Shown piece by piece: positions 28,763 through 37,769 of a DNA stretch of 64,000 nt (position 1 is its first letter; each line of letters opens with the position of its first letter). The DNA is from Aquabacterium sp. (GTDB taxonomy: Bacteria > Pseudomonadota > Gammaproteobacteria > Burkholderiales > Burkholderiaceae_C): contig NZ_JACPYU010000016.1 of NCBI RefSeq assembly GCF_016195855.1, positions 310,001 to 374,000 on the forward strand, in the 5' to 3' direction. Both the position numbers and the translations under genes were made by a program. The notes below the pieces were generated by a model that saw nothing but the letters and a program-made list of their open reading frames with translations, ran no database searches and was not told the origin of the DNA.

Positions 28763-30127
28763 ATGGACCCGATCGCCAGCCTCCTGCTGATTGCCGGCTT
28801 GATAGCCGCCAGCGCTTTCTTCTCGATCTCCGAGCTTGCTGTGGCAGCCGCGCGCCGCCTGCGCCTGCGCCAGATGGCCGACCTGGGTGATGCACGCGCC
28901 CAACGTGTGCTGAACGTGCAGGAAGAGCCGGGCGATTTCTTCACTGCCATCCAGATCGGCATGAACACCGTGGCCATCCTCGGTGGTGTGGTGGGCGAGG
29001 GCGCTTTTGCCCCTTTGATCCTGCCTTGGTTGTTGCGCCTGCAGTTGCCCGTCTCCCACGCCGAGACTTTGAGCGCGGTCGCTTCGTTTGTGCTGGTTAC
29101 CAGCCTGTTCATCTTGCTGGCCGACCTCTTCCCCAAGCGCCTGGGCATGAGCGCCCCCGAGCAGGTGGCCGTGCGCGTGGTGGGCCCCATGCACGCCGTG
29201 CTGACCTTGCTCAGGCCGGTGGTGTGGCTGTTCAAGCGCCTGACCGATGGCCTGTTCAAGCTGCTGGGCCTGCCGGACCGGCGCGACGACGCCGTCACCC
29301 CGGATGACATCCTGGCCATGGCCCAAGCCGGCGCCGATGCAGGCGTGCTGGCCGGCGCCGAGCACCGCGTGATCGAGAACGTGATCGAGCTGGACACCCG
29401 CCTGGTCACCAGCTCCATGACCGCCCGCGACAGCATCATCCACTTCCTGCTGGACGACAGCGAGGCCCTGATCCGTGCCCGCATTGACCAGTACCCGCAC
29501 TCCACCTACCTGGTCTGCGATGGCGACATCGACCACGTGGTCGGTTATGTGGACTCCAAGGACTTGCTCAACCGTGTGCTGAACAACCAGTCCATTGCGC
29601 TCAATGCCGAAGGTCTGATCAAGAAGGTACTGATGGTGCCTGACCGGCTCACGCTGTCGGAGATGCTGGCCCAGTTCCGCCAGGCCTTCGAGGACTTCGC
29701 CGTCATCGTCAACGAGTACAGCCTCGTGGTGGGCATCATCACCATCAACGACGTGATGAGCACGGTGATGGGCAGCCTGATGGCCCCGCCGGACGAAGAG
29801 CAGATCGTGCAGCGCGATGCCAACTCATGGCTGATCGATGGCGTGACCCCCATCGAGGATGTGCTGCAAGCCCTGAGCCTGGACAGCCTGCCGCATCAGG
29901 AGGACTACGAGACCCTGGCCGGCTTCCTGATGGTGATGCTGCGGCGCATCCCCAGGCGCACGGACACGGTGTCCTGGGGTGGTTTCCGCTTCGAGGTGCT
30001 GGACGTGGACAGCTACAAGATTGACCAGGTCATGGTGACCCGTTTGCAGCCGGTTGAATCAACGCCCGGCGGTGCCGATCCCGCCCATCAAAGCCATCAC
30101 ATCGAGGCCGACAACAAGTCCATGTAA
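28763..30127 (+). CDS. CNNM/TlyC-type membrane protein with CBS pair (hemolysin family)
   Basis: The 454-residue protein (ATG at 28763) starts with a DUF21/CNNM transmembrane domain of about four helices (ASAFFSISELAVAAARR is the typical first motif; VAILGGVVGEGAF follows). Two CBS domains (about residues 215-340) and a C-terminal CorC/HlyC domain (about 350-440) complete the architecture of the UPF0053 family, which includes YfjD, YtfL and CorC. Members take part in magnesium or cobalt efflux; the historical hemolysin name does not mean it is a toxin. The last 31 bp overlap the convergent alcohol dehydrogenase gene. Confidence 0.9.
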   Translation: MDPIASLLLIAGLIAASAFFSISELAVAAARRLRLRQMADLGDARAQRVLNVQEEPGDFFTAIQIGMNTVAILGGVVGEGAFAPLILPWLLRLQLPVSHAETLSAVASFVLVTSLFILLADLFPKRLGMSAPEQVAVRVVGPMHAVLTLLRPVVWLFKRLTDGLFKLLGLPDRRDDAVTPDDILAMAQAGADAGVLAGAEHRVIENVIELDTRLVTSSMTARDSIIHFLLDDSEALIRARIDQYPHSTYLVCDGDIDHVVGYVDSKDLLNRVLNNQSIALNAEGLIKKVLMVPDRLTLSEMLAQFRQAFEDFAVIVNEYSLVVGIITINDVMSTVMGSLMAPPDEEQIVQRDANSWLIDGVTPIEDVLQALSLDSLPHQEDYETLAGFLMVMLRRIPRRTDTVSWGGFRFEVLDVDSYKIDQVMVTRLQPVESTPGGADPAHQSHHIEADNKSM

Positions 30128-31233
30128 TCGTCCGCCGTGGCGATGCGCGGGTTGGTCTTGTGGCAGTGGTCGGCCAGTGCGCCGGTCACGATCTTCTCGA
30201 ACCATTCACGTTGCACGCCCAACTCGGCCAGGCCCTTGGGCAGGCCCAGGCGCGCATTCATGTCACGGATGGCTTCGGGGATGTCGGCCGCCCCCTTCAG
30301 GCCCATGGCGTGCGCCATGCGTTCCAAGCGGCGCTCTTTCTGGATGGACTCCGCGGCGGCGTTGAACTTGATGACCTCGGGCAGGAACATGGCATTGAGC
30401 GTGCCGTGGTGCAGTTTGGGGTTCACGCCGCCCAGGCTGTGGCTCAGGCTGTGCACGGCGCCCAGGCCTTTCTGGAAAGCCATGGCGCCTTGCATGGAGG
30501 CGCTCATCATGTTCAGGCGCGCCTCGCGGTCGCTGCCGTCTTTCGTGGCGCGCTCGATGTGGTGCCAGGCGCGCTCCAGGCCATCCAGGGCAATGCCATC
30601 AGCGGGCGGGTTGAAAGCCGGCGCCATGAAGGTTTCCATGCAGTGCGCGATGGCGTCCATGCCGGTGGCGGCGGTCAGCGAGGGCGGCAGGCCCAGTGTC
30701 AACTCGGGGTCGCAAATGGCGGCTTTGGGCATCAGGTTCCAGGAGTGAAAGCCCAGCTTGCGGCCGTCGTCCACGATCACGATGGCGCCACGCGCCACTT
30801 CGCTGCCGGTGCCCGCCGTGGTTGGCACGGCGATCAGCGGGGCGGCCTGCGCTGTGATCTTGGGCGAGCCGCCTTCGATGGTGGCGTAGGTCTTCAAGGG
30901 GCCCGGGTGCGTCGCCATGATGGCCAGGCCCTTGGCCAGGTCGATGCTGGAGCCACCGCCCACGGCGATCAGGCCGTCGCACTGGTTGGCCTGCCAGACT
31001 TCATGCGCCGCGCGCACGGCCGCTTCGGTGGGGTTGGGCGGCGTCTGGTCGAACACGGTCACCGGCAAGTCCTTGACCGCGTCCAGCGCCTTTTGCAGGA
31101 CGCCCGCGGCGCGCACGCCTGCGTCGGTCACGATCATGGGGCGGCGCATGCCAACGCGCTCGCATTCGGATGCCAGCAGCTTGATGGCGCCGAATTCAAA
31201 CTGGATCTGGGTGAGGTACAGGATGGTGGCCAT
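30097..31233 (-). CDS. Iron-containing (group III) alcohol dehydrogenase
   Basis: The 378-residue enzyme (ATG at 31233) has the NAD-binding GGGSSIDLAKGLA, the family segment VPTTAGTGSEV, and metal-ligand histidines in GMDAIAHCMETF, GAVHSLSHSLGG and LHHGTLNAMF, with Asp in CDPELTLGLP. It would interconvert an alcohol and an aldehyde with NAD(H). Substrate is not inferable; neighbours do not form an obvious pathway. It is convergent and overlapping with the CBS-domain gene and divergent from the GT39-like gene 70 bp away. Confidence 0.92.
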   Translation of the reverse strand: MATILYLTQIQFEFGAIKLLASECERVGMRRPMIVTDAGVRAAGVLQKALDAVKDLPVTVFDQTPPNPTEAAVRAAHEVWQANQCDGLIAVGGGSSIDLAKGLAIMATHPGPLKTYATIEGGSPKITAQAAPLIAVPTTAGTGSEVARGAIVIVDDGRKLGFHSWNLMPKAAICDPELTLGLPPSLTAATGMDAIAHCMETFMAPAFNPPADGIALDGLERAWHHIERATKDGSDREARLNMMSASMQGAMAFQKGLGAVHSLSHSLGGVNPKLHHGTLNAMFLPEVIKFNAAAESIQKERRLERMAHAMGLKGAADIPEAIRDMNARLGLPKGLAELGVQREWFEKIVTGALADHCHKTNPRIATADDYMDLLSASM

Positions 31234-31303
31234 GGGGAGGTGTCTCTCTCGCTGTTCGTTTAACTCAGACGGGTGAGACTTTAGCGCGTTTAGACTCCCG
31301 GCC

Positions 31304-32836
31304 ATGCCAAGTACATGCCATTCCCCTGACGCGCAAAGCTCCCCTGTATCGGAGGCGGGCTGGGACCGCCCGCGGCTGGTGTCCGTGGGGGTCTTTTTGC
31401 TCGTTGCGGCCTGGGTGGCGCTGTCAGCGCACCTGCACACCGCCTTGCACCATGACATGGCCGAGCAATTCGTCTGGGCCCATTCCTGGCAACTGGGCTA
31501 CCCCAAGCACCCGCCGCTGCCTACCTGGCTGTTCATGCTGGCGCAAACCGTGTTGCCGGCCAAACCTGCCACGCTCTACGGTTTGTCTGCCGTGTGCATC
31601 GGGCTGACCGGCGTCTTCACCTACCTGGCTGCCCGCGAGCTGATGCCCCCGACCCTGGCCCTGTGCGTTGCTGGTCTTTGGGGCTTGCAGCAACCCTTTG
31701 GCTGGCGCGCGTGGATCTACAACCACAACACCGTGCTCGTGATGACGGTGGCGATGGCGGTGTACTTTGCCGCGCGTGCGGCACGGCGCAACGAGCAGGG
31801 GAGTTGGGCAGCGGCCGGCCTGGCAGCGGGCTTGGCCATGTCCACCAAATTGCAGGCCGTGGTGCCGCTGGTGGGGGTGTTGTGGGCCTTGTGGCGCAGT
31901 GGCGGCCTGGAGTCGCTCGCGTCGCGCAAAGGGGTGGCCATGGCCATCGTGCTGGGCGCCTTGGTGTGCACGCCGCCGCTGTGGTGGATGGCAACGGGCC
32001 ACACCAATGCGCTGGCGTACGCCACGCACCAGTTGGGCAGCGGCGCAGGCGAGGGTGATTCCGTGCGCATGGGGCAGTTCGTGGTGTCCGAGCTGCGCAT
32101 GCTGGCGCCGGCGCTGGTGGTCTTGCTGATCTGGGTGGTGCGCGCTTACGGGCAACGGGGCACCGAGGGTGTGGCCAATGCACCTGTTGCCAGCCGCGCG
32201 CCACTGCGCGCCTGGGTCGAGGGCTTGCTGTTCGTGCCTCTGGCCTTTGTGCTGGCCATGGGCATCTTTGGGGGCTCCAAATTGCATGCGCAGTGGGGTG
32301 TGCAGACTTTCCAGTTCGCGTCCCTGGCGCTGGTGGCCTGGTTTGGCACCTATTTCGACAGGGCGCCTGTGCGCGGCCTGGTGCTGACGGTGGCACTCGT
32401 TCAGGGCATCTCCTTCCTGGTGGCCGCATCGCCCGCCGGTGCGCGGCTGCATGCGCCCGGTGCGGTGCAAGGCTACCCCTCGCGTGAACTCGCTGACCGT
32501 GTTGAGGCAGATTGGCAACATGCTGCGCCTGGTTGCGCCTTGCGTTACCTGGATGCCCCGTTTTTCGAGGGCGGGCAGGTGTCGGCGTTCGGACACGGCT
32601 TCCCGGCTGTCCTGCAAGACGGCCGTCGCCGCGACAGCCCCTGGATCAATGAGGCGGACATGCAAGCCAAGGGCAGCGTGATCATGCGCTACCTGGCCCA
32701 GGACCTGCCGCCGGATGTCATTCACACACCCGACATGGTCCTGATCCCGCCAAGCCGGGTCAAAGGCGTGGTGCCCGTGGTCTGGGGCATCCGCTTACCC
32801 AAGGGTGAATGCCTGTCCGCGAGGGGCGGCAGGTGA
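31304..32836 (+). CDS. GT39/ArnT-like membrane glycosyltransferase
   Basis: The 510-residue protein has about ten hydrophobic segments. The first loop contains HHDMAEQFVWAHSWQLGY and then KHPPLPTWL, the pattern of ArnT/GT39 enzymes in which an acidic pair and a His-Pro-Pro segment follow the first helix. A C-terminal soluble region of about 120 residues follows. The natural reaction is sugar transfer from a polyprenyl-phosphate donor on the outer face of the inner membrane; the acceptor is unknown. It is a distant relative of the protein at 4645-6360, but the two share only the family features. It stands alone. Confidence 0.78.
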   Translation: MPSTCHSPDAQSSPVSEAGWDRPRLVSVGVFLLVAAWVALSAHLHTALHHDMAEQFVWAHSWQLGYPKHPPLPTWLFMLAQTVLPAKPATLYGLSAVCIGLTGVFTYLAARELMPPTLALCVAGLWGLQQPFGWRAWIYNHNTVLVMTVAMAVYFAARAARRNEQGSWAAAGLAAGLAMSTKLQAVVPLVGVLWALWRSGGLESLASRKGVAMAIVLGALVCTPPLWWMATGHTNALAYATHQLGSGAGEGDSVRMGQFVVSELRMLAPALVVLLIWVVRAYGQRGTEGVANAPVASRAPLRAWVEGLLFVPLAFVLAMGIFGGSKLHAQWGVQTFQFASLALVAWFGTYFDRAPVRGLVLTVALVQGISFLVAASPAGARLHAPGAVQGYPSRELADRVEADWQHAAPGCALRYLDAPFFEGGQVSAFGHGFPAVLQDGRRRDSPWINEADMQAKGSVIMRYLAQDLPPDVIHTPDMVLIPPSRVKGVVPVVWGIRLPKGECLSARGGR

Positions 32837-32919
32837 CAGACTGAGGAATTGTTCACGACATGGCTGTGGTCGCTCCCCCGGATATTGGGGGAATCGGCAA
32901 TTTTCTGAGGGCCTTTGTG

Positions 32920-32983
32920 TTGCAAAGGCGTCGGTCTGGCATACCATACGCACCCAACGATAAAACGGACGTTTGAAACGTTC
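32920..32983 (+). promoter_or_regulatory. Promoter and palindromic operator of the TetR regulator
   Basis: A promoter-like pair TTGCAA (32920-32925) and TACCAT (32942-32947) with a 16-nt spacer is followed by AAAC-GGAC-GTTT (32963-32974), which overlaps the perfect inverted repeat ACGTTT-G-AAACGT (32969-32981). The AAAC-N4-GTTT spacing resembles operators described for PsrA-type TetR regulators of fatty-acid oxidation. Its place just after the -10 fits autorepression by the downstream gene product. Confidence 0.6.
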
Positions 32984-33014
32984 GTACTGTGTGTACCTTG
33001 GAGACCCGTTGACC

Positions 33015-33782
33015 ATGCCTCAGGCCTCGACACGTCTGTCGCCTGCCGATACAAAGACGCGCATTCTGGACGCGGCCGAAACCCTGTTCGTGAACGGCGG
33101 GTTCGAGTCCATGTCCATGCGGCAGATCACCAGTGCGGCCAATGTGAACCTGGCCGCGGTGAACTACCACTTCGGCAGCAAGGACGCCCTGATCCAGGCC
33201 GTGCTCTCGCGCCGGCTTGATCCGCTCAACGAGCAGCGGGTTGCCATGCTGGACGCATTCGAGTCCAACCTGGGTGACAAGCTCACCTGTGAGCACATCC
33301 TGGTCGCGCTGTTCCTGCCTGCGGTTCGGATCTTCCGCAGCGACGCCCCCCTGGCTGATCGCTATCTGCACTTCCTGGGCCGTTCGTACACTGACCCCTC
33401 GCCCGTTGTGCGCGACTTCATCAACACCCACTACATCCAGACACTGGGCCGCTTTTTCTTCGCCTTCCAGCGCGCCTTGCCTGACCTGAGCCGCGAAGAC
33501 CTGGGCTTTCGCCTGAACTTCGCCATGGGCGCCTTGTCCGGCATCCTGGCCGGTGGCAACACGCAGCGCCTGATCCGTGAATTCACGCAGCAGCAGGGTG
33601 ACCACGAAGCCGTGATCCTGTCCCGCCTGGCCTCCCTGATGGTGGCTGCGCTCAAGGCCCCGCTGCCCGGCCCCAATGAAGCACTGCAGTTTGGCGCCAT
33701 GGCCAATCTGCCCGGTGTGGCACTGATCGGCCAGGGCGCCGCGGCAGATGCCGACGCCGTGGCTGCGCCTGCCCATTCCTGA
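33015..33782 (+). CDS. TetR/AcrR-family regulator of fatty-acid catabolism (PsrA/FadP-like)
   Basis: The 255-residue protein (ATG at 33015, GGAG 13 nt upstream) has an N-terminal TetR helix-turn-helix: TKTRILDAAETLFVNGGFE, then MRQITSAANVNLAAVNYHFG. The long C-terminal ligand-binding domain and the NLAAVNYHFGSKDALIQAV style are those of TetR regulators placed with beta-oxidation genes in beta- and gammaproteobacteria, which release DNA on binding long-chain acyl-CoA. The cluster that follows (reductase, hydratase, thiolase, FadD) fits that role. A palindromic operator sits at its own promoter. Confidence 0.85.
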   Translation: MPQASTRLSPADTKTRILDAAETLFVNGGFESMSMRQITSAANVNLAAVNYHFGSKDALIQAVLSRRLDPLNEQRVAMLDAFESNLGDKLTCEHILVALFLPAVRIFRSDAPLADRYLHFLGRSYTDPSPVVRDFINTHYIQTLGRFFFAFQRALPDLSREDLGFRLNFAMGALSGILAGGNTQRLIREFTQQQGDHEAVILSRLASLMVAALKAPLPGPNEALQFGAMANLPGVALIGQGAAADADAVAAPAHS

Positions 33783-33834
33783 CGCCTCGCGCCCAAGGCC
33801 ATGAACCTCATTCCTTGTCTGTCCTCCCCCGGTC

Positions 33835-33926
33835 TGACAGGACTGCTTGCCCCTCAACAGGGCGGGCTCTTCCCGCTGGCTTGCCGTTTGGGCAAGCCGC
33901 TCTCTCAACCAGCCTTGACAGGACTG
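33835..33926 (+). repeat. 11-bp direct repeat with intervening hairpins ahead of the FabG-like gene
   Basis: TGACAGGACTG occurs at 33835-33845 and again at 33916-33926. Between them lies a perfect hairpin GGCTTGCC-GTTTG-GGCAAGCC (33878-33898) and a weaker GCGGG/CCCGC stem. There is no T-run. The region is the 182-bp gap between tetR and the reductase gene, so it may hold a processing site or a control element. Confidence 0.4.
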
Positions 33927-33964
33927 TTCACGTCCGCTGGCTTCACCACCGAAGAGTGTCTCGC

Positions 33965-35374
33965 ATGAAAGACGGTTACCTCGACTTTGCCAACTCGCCC
34001 ATGGGCGCCAAGCTCATCAATGCCCTGGGTCTGCCCAAGCCGCTGCAACTGGAGCGTTACAAGGCCGGCCAACCCGTCGTTCAAGGCACGGTTCTGATCG
34101 GTGGTGGTGGTGAGCCTCAACTGCTGGAAGCCCTGGCTGCGGCGTTCAAGAACATGGGCGCGCAAAGCATGGCCCACGAAAAGCTGCCCCAATGGGTGGC
34201 CGTGGCCAACAAGGCCGGCCTGACCACCGGCCGCTGGGGCAGCAATGGCCAGCCTGGTGAAAAAGTCAAATGCCTGGTGTTCGACGCAACCGGCCTGGAA
34301 GACAGCACGCAGTCCGACGCGCTGTACTGGTTCTTCCACGACGTGGCTCGCTCGGTGCTGCCTTGTGGTCGCGTGGTGATCCTGGGCCGCCCGCCTGCAG
34401 AGTGCAAGTCGCCTCGCAAGGCCACCATCCAGCGTTCGCTGGAAGGCCTGAGCCGCTCGCTGGGCAAGGAATTGAAGAAGGGCATCAACGCCAACCTGGT
34501 GTACGTGTCCGAAGGCGCTGAAGGCAACATCGAGTCCACGCTGCGTTTCCTGCTGTCGCCCAAGTCGGCCTATGTGTCGGCCCAGGTCATGCACGTTGGC
34601 AAGCCCGTTGGTGATCTGGTGGTGCCCACGGACTGGAACCTGCCGCTGGCCGGCAAGAAGGTGCTGGTCACCGGTGCCTCGCGCGGCATCGGCGCAGCCA
34701 TCGCCGAAGTGATGGCCCGTGACGGCGCCCAGGTGATCTGCCTGGACGTGCCGCAAGCCCAGGAAGGCCTCAATGAAGTGGCCAAGAAGCTGGGCGGCAC
34801 CGCCCTGGCCATGGACATTGGCGCCGCTGATGCGCCGCAGAAGCTGGCTGAAGCAGCCAAAGCCCAAGGTGGTTGGGATGTGGTCGTGCACAACGCCGGC
34901 ATCACGCGTGACAAGACCATTGCCAACATGAAGGAACACCTGTGGCAGCTGGTGGTCAACGTGAACCTGTCGACCCAGGAGCGCATCAATGACGAGCTGG
35001 TCAGCTCGGGCGCCTTGAAGTCCGGCGGTCGCATCGTCTGCGTGTCGTCGATCTCGGGTATCGCCGGCAACATGGGCCAGACCAACTACGCCGTCTCCAA
35101 GGCGGGTGTGATCGGCATGGTCAACAGCACCGCCCCGATCTTTGCGGAGCGCGGCATCACCATCAACGCCGTGGCACCTGGTTTCATCGAAACCCAGATG
35201 ACCGCCGCGATCCCGTTCGCCATCCGCGAAGCCGGTCGCCGCATGAACTCCATGAGCCAGGGCGGTCAGCCCGTGGACGTGGCCGAAGCCATTGCCTGGT
35301 ACGCCAGCCCGGCCTCCGCAGGTGTCACGAACAACGTGATCCGTGTGTGCGGTCAGAGCTTGATTGGCGCTTGA
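33965..35374 (+). CDS. High-molecular-weight FabG-like 3-oxoacyl reductase (SDR)
   Basis: The 469-residue protein (ATG at 33965) is nearly twice the usual FabG length. The C-terminal half (about residues 220-469) is a classical short-chain dehydrogenase with the dinucleotide motif TGASRGIGAAIAE, HNAGITRDKTI, the catalytic Ser in VSSISGIAG and YAVSKAG (Tyr-x-x-x-Lys). The N-terminal half resembles the degenerate flavodoxin-like domain of HMW FabG4-type proteins. Such enzymes use NADH and act on CoA substrates, so in this operon it probably works as a 3-hydroxyacyl-CoA dehydrogenase in beta-oxidation together with the MaoC hydratase and thiolase. Confidence 0.88.
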   Translation: MKDGYLDFANSPMGAKLINALGLPKPLQLERYKAGQPVVQGTVLIGGGGEPQLLEALAAAFKNMGAQSMAHEKLPQWVAVANKAGLTTGRWGSNGQPGEKVKCLVFDATGLEDSTQSDALYWFFHDVARSVLPCGRVVILGRPPAECKSPRKATIQRSLEGLSRSLGKELKKGINANLVYVSEGAEGNIESTLRFLLSPKSAYVSAQVMHVGKPVGDLVVPTDWNLPLAGKKVLVTGASRGIGAAIAEVMARDGAQVICLDVPQAQEGLNEVAKKLGGTALAMDIGAADAPQKLAEAAKAQGGWDVVVHNAGITRDKTIANMKEHLWQLVVNVNLSTQERINDELVSSGALKSGGRIVCVSSISGIAGNMGQTNYAVSKAGVIGMVNSTAPIFAERGITINAVAPGFIETQMTAAIPFAIREAGRRMNSMSQGGQPVDVAEAIAWYASPASAGVTNNVIRVCGQSLIGA

Positions 35375-35396
35375 TCAACGATCACCACGAGATCCC

Positions 35397-36257
35397 ATGA
35401 AGATCATCGAAGTCAACAAGCTGCCCAGCGCCATTTCGCTGAACCTGGGTGCCTTGCGCTCCAGCAGCAAGCGCCCTGGCGTGGTCGAGGCCTTGCCCGA
35501 GATCACCTATGTGCGTCCGCGCGTGGTGGTTGATGGCAAGCAGGTGGCGGCCTATGCCAAGGTGTGCGGCTTCAGCAAGGCGCACGGCGTGCCCATGCTG
35601 TACCCGCACATGGAGGCCTTCCCGCTGGCCATGATGCTGTTTGGCACCAAGGCCTTCCCGTGGCCGGCCATGGGCCTGGTTCACCTGGGCAACAGCGCCA
35701 GGCTGCTCAAGCGCATCAATGTGGGCGACGAACTGCGCATCGAGATGCGCACGGGTGAGCTCTACGCCCACGACAAGGGGCAGGTGTTCACGCTGCATGC
35801 CCGCGCCTTGCGCGCAGGCGATGTGGTGTGGGAGAGCACCTGGACCTTGCTGCGCATGGGCGTGCGCAACCCCAAGGGTGCGCCTTACACCAGTGCGCTG
35901 GTCGATGATTCGCCACTGTCTCACCAGGCTGATTTTTACGCTGGTGCGGGCATTGGCCGGGCTTACGGCCGTGTGTCGGGTGACATCAACCCGATCCACC
36001 TGTCTGCCATCACCGCCAAGTTCCTGGGCTTTCGCAAGGCCATTGCCCACGGCATGTGGACCAAGGCTCGCGCCCTGGCCACGCTGATGCCCCGTGAGGA
36101 CGTGGACCACGCCGAAGTGATCGTTGAATTCAAGACACCGCTGTTCCTGCCGGCACGCGCCTCACTGTGGGTTGCGCGCCAGGAGAGCGGCGCCTTGTTC
36201 GAAGTGCGCAATGCCAAGGGCGACAAGCCTCACCTGCGTGGCCGAGTCACTTACTGA
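35397..36257 (+). CDS. MaoC-family enoyl-CoA hydratase/dehydratase
   Basis: The 286-residue protein (ATG at 35397, 22 bp after the reductase) has a double-hotdog layout. The active C-terminal half carries the hydratase-2 motif YGRVSGDINPIHLS (Asp and His in D-x-N-P-I-H) and the following AIAHGMW. It would hydrate trans-2-enoyl-CoA, probably to the (R)-3-hydroxy form, which suits a FabG-type (R)-specific dehydrogenase. This pairing suggests an (R)-specific branch of beta-oxidation or a link to polyhydroxyalkanoate precursors; that is an inference. Confidence 0.9.
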   Translation: MKIIEVNKLPSAISLNLGALRSSSKRPGVVEALPEITYVRPRVVVDGKQVAAYAKVCGFSKAHGVPMLYPHMEAFPLAMMLFGTKAFPWPAMGLVHLGNSARLLKRINVGDELRIEMRTGELYAHDKGQVFTLHARALRAGDVVWESTWTLLRMGVRNPKGAPYTSALVDDSPLSHQADFYAGAGIGRAYGRVSGDINPIHLSAITAKFLGFRKAIAHGMWTKARALATLMPREDVDHAEVIVEFKTPLFLPARASLWVARQESGALFEVRNAKGDKPHLRGRVTY

Positions 36258-36308
36258 CCGCCCCGCACCCTGATTCATTCCATTCAAAATCGAGAAGGAC
36301 AACCTCTC

Positions 36309-37601
36309 ATGAGCACCATCCGTCGCGTCGCCATCATCGGTGGCAACCGTATCCCCTTTGCCCGCTCCAACACGGTGTACTCGCATGCCTCCAACCAGGA
36401 GATGCTGACCGCCACCATCCAGGGCCTGGTCGACCGTTTCAATCTGCATGGCAAGCGCCTGGGCGACGTCGCCGCCGGCGCCGTGATGAAGCACTCGCGT
36501 GACTTCAACCTGGTGCGCGAGACCGTGCTGTCCACGACCCTGTCGCCCGAGACGCCTGCCTACGATCTGCAGCAAGCTTGCGGCACCGGCCTGGAAGCCA
36601 TCATGCTGGTGGCCAACAAGATCGCCCTGGGCCACATCGAGTGCGGTATCGGTGGCGGTGTGGACACCACGTCTGATGCCCCCATCGGTGTCAACGAAAA
36701 GATGCGCAAGATCCTGATGGAAGCCAACCGCGCCAAGGGCACCGTGGCCCAGCTCAAGGTGATCTCCAAGATCCGCCCCAGCATGCTGGTCAAGCCCGCC
36801 ATTCCCAAGAACGGCGAGCCCCGCACCGGCTTCTCGATGGGTGAGCACGCCGAGCTGATGGCCCGTGAATGGTCCATTCCCCGTGAAGAGCAGGACCAGC
36901 TGGCCGTGACCAGCCATGCCAACCTGGCTCGTGCTTACAAGGAAGGCTTCTTCGCCGACCTGATGACCCCGTTCAAGGGCGTGAGCAAGGACAACAACCT
37001 GCGCGAAGGCATCACCATCGAGAAGCTGCGCACGCTCAAGCCTTGCTTTGACAAGAAAATCGCCCCGGGCCAGGGCACCTTGACACCTGCCAACTCCACG
37101 CCGCTGACCGATGGCGCTTCTGCCGTGCTGCTGGGCAGCGAAGAATGGGCCAAGGCCAACAACCTGCCCGTGCTGGCCTACATCACCTTCAGCGAAGTGG
37201 CCGCCGTGGACTTCTTCGGCCCCAAGAAGGAAGGCCTGCTGATGGCCCCGGCCTACGCCGTGCCCCGCATGCTGGCCCGCGCTGGCATCTCCCTGCAGGA
37301 CTTCGATTTCTATGAAATCCACGAAGCCTTTGCCGCGCAGGTGCTGTGCACGCTGAAGGCCTGGGAAGATCCCAAGTACTGCAAGGAAAAGCTGGGCCTG
37401 GACAAGGCGCTGGGCTCGATCGACCGCAGCAAGCTCAACATCAATGGCAGCTCGCTGGCAGCCGGTCACCCCTTCGCGGCAACCGGTGGTCGCATCGTCG
37501 CCACGCTGGCCAAGATGCTGGCCCAGAAGGGTTCCGGCCGTGGCCTGATCTCCATCTGCGCTGCTGGCGGTCAAGGCGTGGTCGCCATCCTCGAGCGTTG
37601 A
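36309..37601 (+). CDS. Acetyl-CoA C-acyltransferase (FadI-like thiolase)
   Basis: This thiolase cleaves 3-ketoacyl-CoA to acetyl-CoA and a shortened acyl-CoA. The 430-residue protein has the nucleophilic Cys about residue 91 in QQACGTGLEA, the second catalytic pair in NGSSLAAGHPFAATGG (His) and CAAGGQGVVAIL (Cys near the C-terminus), and the loop YEIHEAFAAQ. Its length (about 430 rather than 390) and an insertion after residue 110 match FadI-type thiolases. AGAAGGA precedes the ATG. It is 51 bp downstream of the MaoC gene in the same operon. Confidence 0.93.
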   Translation: MSTIRRVAIIGGNRIPFARSNTVYSHASNQEMLTATIQGLVDRFNLHGKRLGDVAAGAVMKHSRDFNLVRETVLSTTLSPETPAYDLQQACGTGLEAIMLVANKIALGHIECGIGGGVDTTSDAPIGVNEKMRKILMEANRAKGTVAQLKVISKIRPSMLVKPAIPKNGEPRTGFSMGEHAELMAREWSIPREEQDQLAVTSHANLARAYKEGFFADLMTPFKGVSKDNNLREGITIEKLRTLKPCFDKKIAPGQGTLTPANSTPLTDGASAVLLGSEEWAKANNLPVLAYITFSEVAAVDFFGPKKEGLLMAPAYAVPRMLARAGISLQDFDFYEIHEAFAAQVLCTLKAWEDPKYCKEKLGLDKALGSIDRSKLNINGSSLAAGHPFAATGGRIVATLAKMLAQKGSGRGLISICAAGGQGVVAILER

Positions 37602-37612
37602 TTTTTCCTTGT

Positions 37613-37652
37613 AACCCGAGCTTGGAAAACCCTTGAAGAGGGGGCTCGGGTT
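37613..37652 (+). terminator. Hairpin after the thiolase gene
   Basis: AACCCGAGC (37613-37621) pairs with GCTCGGGTT (37644-37652) around a 22-nt loop that itself has a short CCCT/AGGG stem. No U-run follows, so it may be a weak terminator or a stabilising 3' structure between the thiolase and fadD. Confidence 0.45.
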
Positions 37653-37769
37653 GATACACTCCGTAACTTGACCAGGCGACCTGCCTCGGGCCTTTGCGCC
37701 CGTCGCAGGCACAAAGCCATCCTGCCGCAGTCCAGTAAGCAATTCAGGCAGGCACATGAGGAGATCCGG

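Noticed and set aside
28763-30127. Hemolysin/toxin reading of the CBS-domain membrane protein
   Set aside because: The hemolysin label is historical for the TlyC/CorC family; DUF21 plus CBS plus CorC domains point to a metal-transport role.
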